Assembly: GCF_028561275.1 (NCBI RefSeq)
Contig: NZ_JAQQTF010000002.1
Span: forward strand, 1 to 64,000
Direction: 5' to 3'
Source: Aureisphaera galaxeae
GTDB lineage: Bacteria; Bacteroidota; Bacteroidia; Flavobacteriales; Flavobacteriaceae
Length of the DNA stretch: 64,000 nt
The notes beneath the pieces were generated by a model, which worked only from the letters and a program-made list of their open reading frames with translations, searched no databases and was not told the DNA's origin. Shown one piece after another: positions 55,601-63,173 of this stretch; position 1 is the stretch's first letter, and each line of letters starts with the position of its first letter. The position numbers and the translations under genes are program-made.

Positions 55601-58085
55601 TGTACAAATGGATACTTGGAACTCTTGGATAACAACGTTCGGTCCAGATTTAACCTTTACACTGGAAGGAGATGAGGATGTAGGTGAAATAAGTGATTGT
55701 TCAGATACTTTTCAATTAAAAGCATTTATTCCCGTGCTTGAAGCTATTAATGATTATACGGGTACAAATGATGCTTCTGGAGTATATCCAGTGGGGACAA
55801 CGATAGTAACGTGGACGGTTGCAGATGCTGCAGGGAATGAAAGTTCCTGTACCATGGAGGTAACCGTTATAGATAACGAACCGCCCAATGTGGTATGTCA
55901 AGACATTGTTCTTTCGTTAGATGATTTGGGAAATGCTACCATAACCGCGGTTGACGTTTTAGGGGTCAATTCCGATAACTGCGGGGTAGCTTCTACTTCC
56001 CTTGATATCAATAATTTTGACTGTTCAAACATTGGCGACAACCAAGTCGAGGTAACTGTGACAGATGTCAGCGGAAACCAAACCACATGCACCGCAGTAG
56101 TCACGATTCAGGATACGACACCACCAGAGGTGCTATGCCAAGACATCACGGTTACTTTAGATGCGTCTGGACAAGCATCGATCACGCCAGCGGATATTGA
56201 AATATCATCTAGTGATAATTGTGGTATCGCTAGCAAGACCCTAGACATCGACACCTTCGATTGTTCCGACGTAGAACCCATAGAGGTAGCTCTTTTTGTT
56301 ACAGATACCAGTGGAAATGAAGCGTTTTGTTTGGTTACAGTAAATGTAGTAGATGATACACCGCCTGTAGCCGTATGTCAGGATATTACGGTAACACTAG
56401 ATGCTTCGGGACAAGCGAGTATTAGTCCTGCCGATATTGATGCAGGCTCATCGGATGTTTGTGGGATTGTTAACTACAACTTGGACATCGACACCTTCGA
56501 TTGTTCCCATATTGGAGATAACATGGTAACATTGACTGTTGCTGACCAAAGCGGAAATATGACATCCTGTGTAGCAACAGTCACGGTAGAGGATACCAAT
56601 GTACCTACGGTTTTATGTCAAGATATCACTGTGGAACTGGATACTTCGGGACAAGCCACTATTGTTCCATCAGATATTGATAATGGTTCTTCGGCAGTAT
56701 GTGGCATTGAGTACGTTGAATTGGATATAAATATTTTCGATTGTTCAAATATTGGGGATAATACGGTAACTCTTACGGTTACCGATTTCAGCGGAAATCA
56801 AGCGACTTGTACTGCTACGGTTACTGTTCAAGATACGACTCCACCTACAGTAGAATGTCAAAACATAATAATTTCTTTAGATGATTCGGGAAGCGCCGCC
56901 ATAACCGCAGTTGACGTTTTAGGGGTCAATTCGGATAACTGCGGGGTAGCTTCCTCATCTATTGATATCAGCACTTTCGACTGTTCAAACATCGGAGATA
57001 ACAATGTCGTGTTAACCCTAACCGATGCAAGTGGGAACGAAGCTTCCTGTACGGCAGTCGTTACTGTGCAAGACACGACGCTACCCAATGTAGTCTGCCA
57101 AGATATCACGGTTTCACTCGATGCTTCCGGGCAAGTTACCATTAGTCCTACCGACATTGGTGCTGGTTCTAACGATAATTGCGGAATAGCGGAATCTTCA
57201 ATTGATGTGGACACTTTCGATTGCAGCCATATCGGTGAAAATACGGTAATACTTACGGTAACCGATACCAATGGAAATACGGCAAGTTGTGAGGCCTTGG
57301 TAACCATTGTAGATGACACAGCTCCGGAATTGATTTGTATGGACATTAGTTTGTCATTGGATGAAAACGGGATGGCAAGCATCGTTCCTGAAGATGTAAT
57401 TGCTTCGAACAGCGATGCCTGTGGCATATTTACTTCTGCCGTAGACATTTTCGAATTCGATTGTGAAGACATTGGTACTCCAGTAACCGTTCAAATATTT
57501 ACCGAGGATATACACGGTAATATTGCTACTTGCTTTGCAACCGTGACGGTGGTGGATGACTTGGCTCCTGAGCTTACCTGTCCGGCTGATCAAACGGTCG
57601 ATCCCGGACCGGGCAATCTTTTCTACGAAGTACCCGATTATTTTGCCATTGGGGAAGCTAGCGCTATCGACAATTGTACAGATCCCTTAACCATTACATC
57701 TCAAGATCCTGAGGCGGGAACCTTACTTCCGGACGGAAATTACACCATTACCCTATCGGCCGAAGATGCCTTTGGAAATGTGGCAACCTGTGAATTTACG
57801 CTTACGGTAGAATCGACCTTGGGACAAAATGATGTTGGGGTTCTAGCTGGCGTAGAAATCTACCCCAATCCTGCGAAAGATCATATCGTGATTGAAAATC
57901 CCTTAGACCTCGAATTGGAAACACTTACTGTATTCGACCTTTTGGGAAGACGCATTCAACTACATGACCTTTCTCAAATGAGCGGGCAAAGAATCCTGGA
58001 CGTGTCCTTCATGGATAGTGCAGTGTACGTATTGGTCATCCAAGGAAAGAATGGAAAGCTGGTACAACAGCTTATTAAAGAATAA
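52692..58085 (+). CDS. Large HYR-repeat T9SS protein with nested lectin and P-like domains
   Basis: 1797 residues from the ATG at 52692, which precedes a signal segment; the frame is open from 52590 but the added residues are not signal-like. HYR domains run through the first half. Inside their DNC loops sit guest modules: three P-domain-like units (about 52977-53341, 54733-55100, 55366-55735; GDF/GEF-x-S/P-x-ECF and TWN-W motifs) and one C-type-lectin-like domain (about 53600-53993; GYNDIAVEGTFEW, WNDIPDGTGRRYVIEF). Seven 80-residue tandem repeats and one further HYR unit follow, then a T9SS type A tail (EIYPNPA ... QQLIKE). It should be a long surface adhesin. The next gene follows after 29 bases. 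Confidence 0.9.
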   Translation: MKFYYPKHLIFSFRKNDPLQHTRISLLLSLVLVILLLNSSVLLGRMSYSHIAYTPLPVGLICPGNSTINNDPGQCNAFVTVSPPIVTEGGVPAPVVGPLTTFNVNGSNQLIDTPTLLEELTYHVVDVSLEIFFTGDFSDSSECFDLTGPDGSLIYSVCDVGNSCIDVNDSVTIPAATWNGWLDTFGRDLTFTLLGDPDVEGDVICIDNHFQLTLVYPLTYTLTNDYNGTDDASDTYPVGTTTVTWTVVDFDGTTDTCSMDVTVVDAEAPAITCPDDITVEQDGGICGAVVDYTLPIVSDNCLLGGIPSTFIPMGEYNDKAYFLSVGTATAPDAFTEAESLGAYLATIPDAATNNFVRTAANDAGWGGAILIGYNDIAVEGTFEWHSGAPVTYENWIPGQPDATFPLEDYVVMRNTEQWNDIPDGTGRRYVIEFDLSPTQTAGLPSGSVFPMGTTTNTFEYTDNSGNTTTCSFDVTVLDTVPPVLDSCPSDVVVPTAAGTCEAILNVSLPNATDTCSGVTVTSDPSPGTILPWGTHIITVTATDDAGNTDTCSFNFVVQDNEAPIVTCPADIVVNNDPGTCGAVVTFPNATAVDNCTPTQVLQILGPPSGSVFPVGTTIVGFEGFDLFGNSDVCFFTVTVNDVEAPEIACPGTIAANSELGRCDAEVMIPSPVVSDLCDSSFVGPMTVFNFVGGSLADTPTLLNGVRPVIPGSGNVRIDIRFAGDFDEPSECFLLRNPAGITYATECNEMACTEDSTVALVGSTTWNNLITTYGPALTFTLEADSDVDLASCSTNYFQLEITYPDAINITNDFNGTDDASDRYPVGTTTVNWTAVDAFGNSSTCSMDVVVTDTEAPEITCSDNITAVTDPGFCEANVSVSTPNILGICDTGTEFTGPLTDMIFVSNDLVDTPTTIAGLPSTTGDVTMEVYFEGEFDSPDECFVISGPDGMVLFSECAPETSRCVGTFRSFIVQMDTWNSWITTFGPDLTFTLEGDEDVGEISDCSDTFQLKAFIPVLEAINDYTGTNDASGVYPVGTTIVTWTVADAAGNESSCTMEVTVIDNEPPNVVCQDIVLSLDDLGNATITAVDVLGVNSDNCGVASTSLDINNFDCSNIGDNQVEVTVTDVSGNQTTCTAVVTIQDTTPPEVLCQDITVTLDASGQASITPADIEISSSDNCGIASKTLDIDTFDCSDVEPIEVALFVTDTSGNEAFCLVTVNVVDDTPPVAVCQDITVTLDASGQASISPADIDAGSSDVCGIVNYNLDIDTFDCSHIGDNMVTLTVADQSGNMTSCVATVTVEDTNVPTVLCQDITVELDTSGQATIVPSDIDNGSSAVCGIEYVELDINIFDCSNIGDNTVTLTVTDFSGNQATCTATVTVQDTTPPTVECQNIIISLDDSGSAAITAVDVLGVNSDNCGVASSSIDISTFDCSNIGDNNVVLTLTDASGNEASCTAVVTVQDTTLPNVVCQDITVSLDASGQVTISPTDIGAGSNDNCGIAESSIDVDTFDCSHIGENTVILTVTDTNGNTASCEALVTIVDDTAPELICMDISLSLDENGMASIVPEDVIASNSDACGIFTSAVDIFEFDCEDIGTPVTVQIFTEDIHGNIATCFATVTVVDDLAPELTCPADQTVDPGPGNLFYEVPDYFAIGEASAIDNCTDPLTITSQDPEAGTLLPDGNYTITLSAEDAFGNVATCEFTLTVESTLGQNDVGVLAGVEIYPNPAKDHIVIENPLDLELETLTVFDLLGRRIQLHDLSQMSGQRILDVSFMDSAVYVLVIQGKNGKLVQQLIKE
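55887..57569 (+). repeat. Seven tandem 80-residue Cys-pair repeats in the HYR protein
   Basis: Each unit of about 240 bases encodes VxCQDITVxLDxSG, DNCGI, FDCSxIG and SGNxxxC segments. Units 1 and 5 share a block of about 55 bases (near 55940-55994 and 56898-56954) with only a few differences, pointing to recent copying between units. Confidence 0.88.
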
Positions 58086-58114
58086 CTAACCAAGAACAAA
58101 GTAACCTATCGATT

Positions 58115-60964
58115 ATGAAAAATCTAATCCTGTTTTGCACTTTGTTGGTATACTGTTCCTGCGTTTGGGGACAGTATACCATAGATGATACCGACACTAC
58201 TCCCTTCGAAGATATTGCTGCTACAGGCATTGCGCTAGAAGCACATGATGAGAGCGAAGACAACGTTGCATTGCCCTTTACCTTTCAGTTGGGAGATAGA
58301 AGTTCTACAGATATTCGCATTGGGAATAACGGAGGGCTCCTTTTCGACAGGACATTCGGAAACCTAACTTTCGAAAATAGAACCCTGTCGGGAATAAGTC
58401 CGAGAATCGTGGCATTTTGGGACGACTTAGACGATCCCGTTGGAGATGTTTACTATGAAATACGTGGAACGGAACCCAATAGAAGATGTATCATTCAATG
58501 GGATGAAATGCCACACTACGAATTGGATAATGGAGAAACAGTGACCTTTCAAATAGTGCTCTATGAAGGAAGCAATGAGATCGTTTTTGTATACGAAGAC
58601 GTGTTCTTTTCAGATTCAGAATTCGATCAAGGTGCCTCTGCCACAATTGGTTTGGTAAGTGGGTATATACTTGCCGAATATTCACTGGATAGTCCTATGT
58701 TGAACGATGGAGATGCCATTCGGTTCATTCCCCATGTTGTAGTGGGCAATGTACCAGAAATTACCTGTCCCGTGGATATGACTGTAAATAACGATCCTGG
58801 AGAATGTGGGGCGATTGTGAATTTCCCAAACGCCACAGCGACCGATGTGGAAGACGGTACCGCCATGGTGACACAAATTCTCGGCCCGCCCAGCGGATCT
58901 TTTCTGGAGCAAGGAGAGGAAACGGTAGTGTTCCAAGCGACGGATTCCGATGGAAATGTCTCCTTCTGTGAATTCACTATTACTGTAAATGTTATTGATA
59001 CCGAAGCTCCAGTGGCCGTATGTCAGGATGTAGTTTTTGAATTGAATGCTTCGGGAACCGTAGGGGTTTCTCCTTCCGATTTCGACGGAGGCTCCACGGA
59101 CAATTGCGATATCACCGTTCGCGCTATCGATGCGGTTTTGTATACCTGTGAAGATTTGGGCGATAACATCGTCAATTTTACCGTGTATGATATTGATATG
59201 AACTCAGATTCCTGCACAGCCATTGCTACTGTGGTCGATAATTTAGCGCCAACAGTCATTTGTGCGGTAGACGATGCAGGAAGAATAATACAAACGGGCG
59301 ATCCTTTAGGTCAGAGCATTCCTGAATCTGGATCAACAGGTCCCATGATTCCCTCCGTGGCGACGATTTCGGAAACGGGCATTATCGGAACGGATTATGA
59401 GTTGGCTACGGTAGAGCTGGACATAACACACAGCTGGACTGGCGACATAGAAATTACACTGATATCTCCTTCGGGAACCGAATTGGAATTGAGCGATGAA
59501 AATGGAGGATTTGGCGAAGATTATACTAATACTGTATTTAGGGATGGAGGAGCCGATATTACCCTAGCCGAAGCTCCCTTTACGGGGACTTTTGAACCCG
59601 AGGAGGGCACATTTTCTGAAACCTTCATGGGAGAACCTATAGAAGGGGATTGGGTACTAGACATTTACGACGATACCTCTGGGGATGACGGGATGCTTAA
59701 CAGTTTCACTATTCGATTCGACTCCGTTACCCTGGGCGGAGGACCTGCCAGATTTTCCTTGGATGATTCAGGGAGTATCTTGATTACACCAGACATGATG
59801 GACGATGGCTCCTATGATAATTGTGGTGTTGTCGAAGTAGATGTAGCTCCAAATACCTTCGATTGTTCCCAAATAGGATTGCAAACGGTAACCTTAGCCG
59901 TTCTTGATGGAAGCGGAAACTCCAGTTCGTGTACCACCGAAGTTCTTATTGAAGATACCACACCTCCTGAATTGATATGTCAAGATATTACGGTTGTGTT
60001 GAATGATTCGGGAAGTGCAACCATAACCACAGACGATGTCATTCAGGAGGTAACCGATAATTGCGGAGTAGCTTCTTCGGAAATTGATACAGATACCTTC
60101 GATTGTTCTAATGTAGGAACCAACGATGTCACTGTCACTGCATTCGATAATTCTGGTAATAGCATCACCTGTATGGTAACGGTAACTGTGGTGGATGATA
60201 TGGCACCGGATTTAGTTTGTTCGGATATCATCATTTTCTTGGATGAAAACGGGAATGCCACCCTGGTGCCCGAAGACGTGATAGCTTCGAATACGGATAA
60301 TTGTGATGTTCAAGAAGTACAATTGGATAGTAATGAATTTGATTGCTCGGATATAGAAAACCCAGTTATGGTAACCGTTTCCAGTGAAGATTTGAATGGA
60401 AATATGAGCACTTGCTTAGTCGAGGTTACTGTAAAAGATATCATAGCTCCCGAATTGGTCTGCCCAGAAGATCAGATTGAAGTGATCGAAGCAGGAACCC
60501 TTTTCGAAGTGCCGGATTATTTTGCCTTAGGAGATGTGATGGCTACCGATAATTGTACAGACCCTATTACCGAAATTGAGCAAGATCCATCACCCGGAAC
60601 ACAATTATCACAGGGCACTTACACGGTTTCCATAGCTGTCACAGATGAATCGGGAAATGAAAGTACGTGTTCCTTCGAACTCGATGTACAGGAAACTTTA
60701 AACGTTTCATCTTATTCCGATTTGTCCAGTGTTCGTCTGTTCCCCATCCCCACCACAGATATTTTGAATATCGCCAATCCAGAGCAGCTTCCCTTAGAAA
60801 AGTTAACCTTCTATGACATTTTGGGAAGACCTATAAAGAGTTTTGATTTAGAAAATATGGGACAGCACAAATTACTGGATATCTCCCAACTGGGCGTGGC
60901 GACCTATATCGTAAAAATTGAAGGACAAGGAAAAGTAAAGGTGATTAACATAATCAAAAATTAA
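58115..60964 (+). CDS. HYR-repeat T9SS protein with a nested P domain
   Basis: 949 residues with a signal peptide (ending VWGQ). An N-terminal beta domain (about 25-205; FTFQLGDRSSTDIRIGNNGG, IQWDEMPHY) is followed by a HYR unit and by 80-residue repeats like those of the previous gene. One repeat is interrupted after its first strand (VICAVDDAG) by a convertase-type P domain (about 415-540; DITHSWTGDIEITLISPSGT, WVLDIYDDTSGDDG) and resumes with FSLDDSGS. The tail is a T9SS type A sorting domain (FPIPT ... VINIIKN). It is 29 bases downstream of the larger HYR gene and likely cotranscribed; the two may act on the same surface. Confidence 0.9.
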   Translation: MKNLILFCTLLVYCSCVWGQYTIDDTDTTPFEDIAATGIALEAHDESEDNVALPFTFQLGDRSSTDIRIGNNGGLLFDRTFGNLTFENRTLSGISPRIVAFWDDLDDPVGDVYYEIRGTEPNRRCIIQWDEMPHYELDNGETVTFQIVLYEGSNEIVFVYEDVFFSDSEFDQGASATIGLVSGYILAEYSLDSPMLNDGDAIRFIPHVVVGNVPEITCPVDMTVNNDPGECGAIVNFPNATATDVEDGTAMVTQILGPPSGSFLEQGEETVVFQATDSDGNVSFCEFTITVNVIDTEAPVAVCQDVVFELNASGTVGVSPSDFDGGSTDNCDITVRAIDAVLYTCEDLGDNIVNFTVYDIDMNSDSCTAIATVVDNLAPTVICAVDDAGRIIQTGDPLGQSIPESGSTGPMIPSVATISETGIIGTDYELATVELDITHSWTGDIEITLISPSGTELELSDENGGFGEDYTNTVFRDGGADITLAEAPFTGTFEPEEGTFSETFMGEPIEGDWVLDIYDDTSGDDGMLNSFTIRFDSVTLGGGPARFSLDDSGSILITPDMMDDGSYDNCGVVEVDVAPNTFDCSQIGLQTVTLAVLDGSGNSSSCTTEVLIEDTTPPELICQDITVVLNDSGSATITTDDVIQEVTDNCGVASSEIDTDTFDCSNVGTNDVTVTAFDNSGNSITCMVTVTVVDDMAPDLVCSDIIIFLDENGNATLVPEDVIASNTDNCDVQEVQLDSNEFDCSDIENPVMVTVSSEDLNGNMSTCLVEVTVKDIIAPELVCPEDQIEVIEAGTLFEVPDYFALGDVMATDNCTDPITEIEQDPSPGTQLSQGTYTVSIAVTDESGNESTCSFELDVQETLNVSSYSDLSSVRLFPIPTTDILNIANPEQLPLEKLTFYDILGRPIKSFDLENMGQHKLLDISQLGVATYIVKIEGQGKVKVINIIKN

Positions 60965-61024
60965 GTAAGGATTAGTGATTTGATTAGGTTGATCTTTGGA
61001 ATGAAGATCAATTGTTAAACCGGG

Positions 61025-61052
61025 ACTCCCAAGCCATGCTTGGGAGTTTTTT
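61025..61052 (+). terminator. Terminator after the HYR gene pair
   Basis: ACTCCCAAGC pairs perfectly with GCTTGGGAGT around a three-base loop and is followed by TTTTTT. Confidence 0.93.
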
Positions 61053-61186
61053 GATCTTATCAAGGGTGAAAAGACCCGTATTTCTCGTTGAATTGTTCGC
61101 TTTCAAGAATCAGGACAGTGTTGATTTTCCTTGCTATAGCAGGGATTCTACATTCGCATTAGATACCCATTTCTAAAAATTGACTC

Positions 61187-63061
61187 ATGACCCCAAAAAC
61201 AATTGTACAGCGATTTTGCTGTGCCCTATTCTTTATGTTCACTAGTACGGTGTGGTGCCAAGCACCGTTAGAATCCCTTTTGTATCAACTCGAACAATCG
61301 GAAAGCGATAAGGACCGACTCGCTACTTTGGATAGTGTGTCCGAAATTATGGCTCGTTCCCAACATGAGGACCGAAGCCAGTATCTCAATGAATGCATTC
61401 AATTGGCCAAAGCCATGGGCGATTATGATATGGCAGCCCTAAAGGCACGCTTCATCATTCAAGATTTGATCCATGCTGGCCGTTCGGACTCAGCGCTATA
61501 TGTCATAGATAAGACATTTAAGGATTCCAGTTATTTCAAAAATGAGAAACCCAAGGGAATCCTATTCTCCAAAAAAGGCACCGCCTTATTTCACGCAGAA
61601 GATCTGGAAGGCGCGGTGAATGCCTTCGAACGAGCTGCCACGATACTAAAAGCTACAGGGGATTATCTGTTCGAAGCAGATTCCCGTTATTTTGCAGGAC
61701 AGATTTATGCCGAAAAAGGCGATTTCGTCAATGCAGTAAAAAGATACAAGGAAGCCTATGAACTATACGAAGAAGGAGAGGATCAAACCTACGCCAATTA
61801 TGTACGAACCAGCCTAGCGAACACTTACGATGCGAACAATTTTATTGAAAAAGCCAACGAAGAACGCTTAAAGGTAATCGAAGCGGCTTTGCCAAGGCGT
61901 GAATTCGAAACCGTGTCTGCCAATTACCTCTACATGTCCGATGCTTTTGAAGAAATAGGCGATTGGGACAATATGAACAGGTATCTGCAATTGGCACTTC
62001 AATACGGAGACAGTATAGCCTCTGCTCCCGCCAAACAATTGCTGCACCTTTTCGCTTATCAGAACCTGGCAGCCTATCACATTCAGAATAACAACTTGAA
62101 ATCGGCAAGTATACAATTGCAAAAGGCAGATTCGGTGAACCAGGTGGCTATGGCCTCCAAAGTGTATGAAAACAATTTAATACTTACGAAGGTTCGCTTT
62201 TTCCTGAAGGCAGGGAGCCCTGATAAGGCTTGGTCCAACCTGAATGAAATGATTCAAGGAACGGAACAGCTCAGTTTGGATCGGAAAATGGAAGTAGAAG
62301 ATCTACTGGCACAAATCCATGAAGCCAATGGAGACCATGCGCAGGCTTTTGTTCATTTGAAGAATTACCAACGATTAAAGGATTCCATAGAAAATACCAT
62401 TAAGACCAATACGCTCTTGTTCTATCAATCCGAATTTGAGTCGGAGCACAAGGAAAATGAAATCTACCGTCAAAAAACGGCCATTACCTTACTGGAAAAA
62501 GAACAGGAAATCGCTTTAGGGAAACGTAGAACTTTGGTTTTGGTGCTCATCCTAGTTGTTTTGCTCTCGGTCATGGTGGCCTACTATATATGGTTGTTGG
62601 GAAGAAAGAAACGGAAAGCTATGGCAAAGGCTTTCGAAGAAAGAAAGCAGGAACTACAAGATTTTGCCCAAGAGTTGATCCGTAAGACCAAGGAACACGA
62701 AACCCTCTTACAGGAATTAAAACGCTCTAACATCACCATGGATGATGAACATGATGAAGAGCTAGATACGCTACAGGAACTTTCATCATCCCGAATACTT
62801 ACCGAAGAAGATTGGGATACGTTCAAACAAAAATTCGTTCGGGTATACCCCCATTTCTTCGTAAAAATGAAAAAGAAGGGGTTGCAACTCACCAAATCTG
62901 AAGAACGATTATTGGCCTTAGAAAAACTGCAATTACAAACCAGTGAGATCGCCAATATGCTCGGAATTTCCCCCAATAGCGTACTCACAGCCCGCTACCG
63001 ATTGAAGAAAAAAATAAACCTATCGAAAGAAGCTTCGTTGGTCGAATTTGTTGAATCGTAG
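61187..63061 (+). CDS. TPR membrane regulator with LuxR-type DNA-binding end
   Basis: 624 residues. A signal peptide (ending VWCQ) precedes TPR units (about 40-400), a coiled segment, one membrane helix (about 449-469) and a cytoplasmic coiled coil. The C-terminal 75 residues have a helix-turn-helix of the LuxR/Sigma4 type (LTKSEERLLALEKLQL, TSEIANMLGISPNSVLTARYRLKKK). A periplasmic TPR sensor is thus joined directly to a DNA-binding domain, with no kinase step. It sits just upstream of an FG-GAP gene whose leader bears CTATAG repeats and after a terminator closing the HYR pair. Those are the likely targets. Confidence 0.88.
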   Translation: MTPKTIVQRFCCALFFMFTSTVWCQAPLESLLYQLEQSESDKDRLATLDSVSEIMARSQHEDRSQYLNECIQLAKAMGDYDMAALKARFIIQDLIHAGRSDSALYVIDKTFKDSSYFKNEKPKGILFSKKGTALFHAEDLEGAVNAFERAATILKATGDYLFEADSRYFAGQIYAEKGDFVNAVKRYKEAYELYEEGEDQTYANYVRTSLANTYDANNFIEKANEERLKVIEAALPRREFETVSANYLYMSDAFEEIGDWDNMNRYLQLALQYGDSIASAPAKQLLHLFAYQNLAAYHIQNNNLKSASIQLQKADSVNQVAMASKVYENNLILTKVRFFLKAGSPDKAWSNLNEMIQGTEQLSLDRKMEVEDLLAQIHEANGDHAQAFVHLKNYQRLKDSIENTIKTNTLLFYQSEFESEHKENEIYRQKTAITLLEKEQEIALGKRRTLVLVLILVVLLSVMVAYYIWLLGRKKRKAMAKAFEERKQELQDFAQELIRKTKEHETLLQELKRSNITMDDEHDEELDTLQELSSSRILTEEDWDTFKQKFVRVYPHFFVKMKKKGLQLTKSEERLLALEKLQLQTSEIANMLGISPNSVLTARYRLKKKINLSKEASLVEFVES

Positions 63062-63076
63062 GAATTTCCTGAAAAA

Positions 63077-63106
63077 CTATAGACAAAACTATAGACAATG
63101 CTATAT
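63077..63106. promoter_or_regulatory. Three CTATA(G/T) boxes at 12-base spacing upstream of the FG-GAP gene
   Basis: CTATAG at 63077 and 63089 and CTATAT at 63101 repeat every 12 bases; the first two belong to exact CTATAGACAA direct repeats. The second ends 76 bases before the ATG at 63174, the same distance as the related element at 52600 has from its gene. Confidence 0.5.
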
Positions 63107-63173
63107 AACAGGTGTTTAGGGCGATGAAGGAGCTCGATCTATTCATACTTTGCACCACCAAATCTATCAAATC

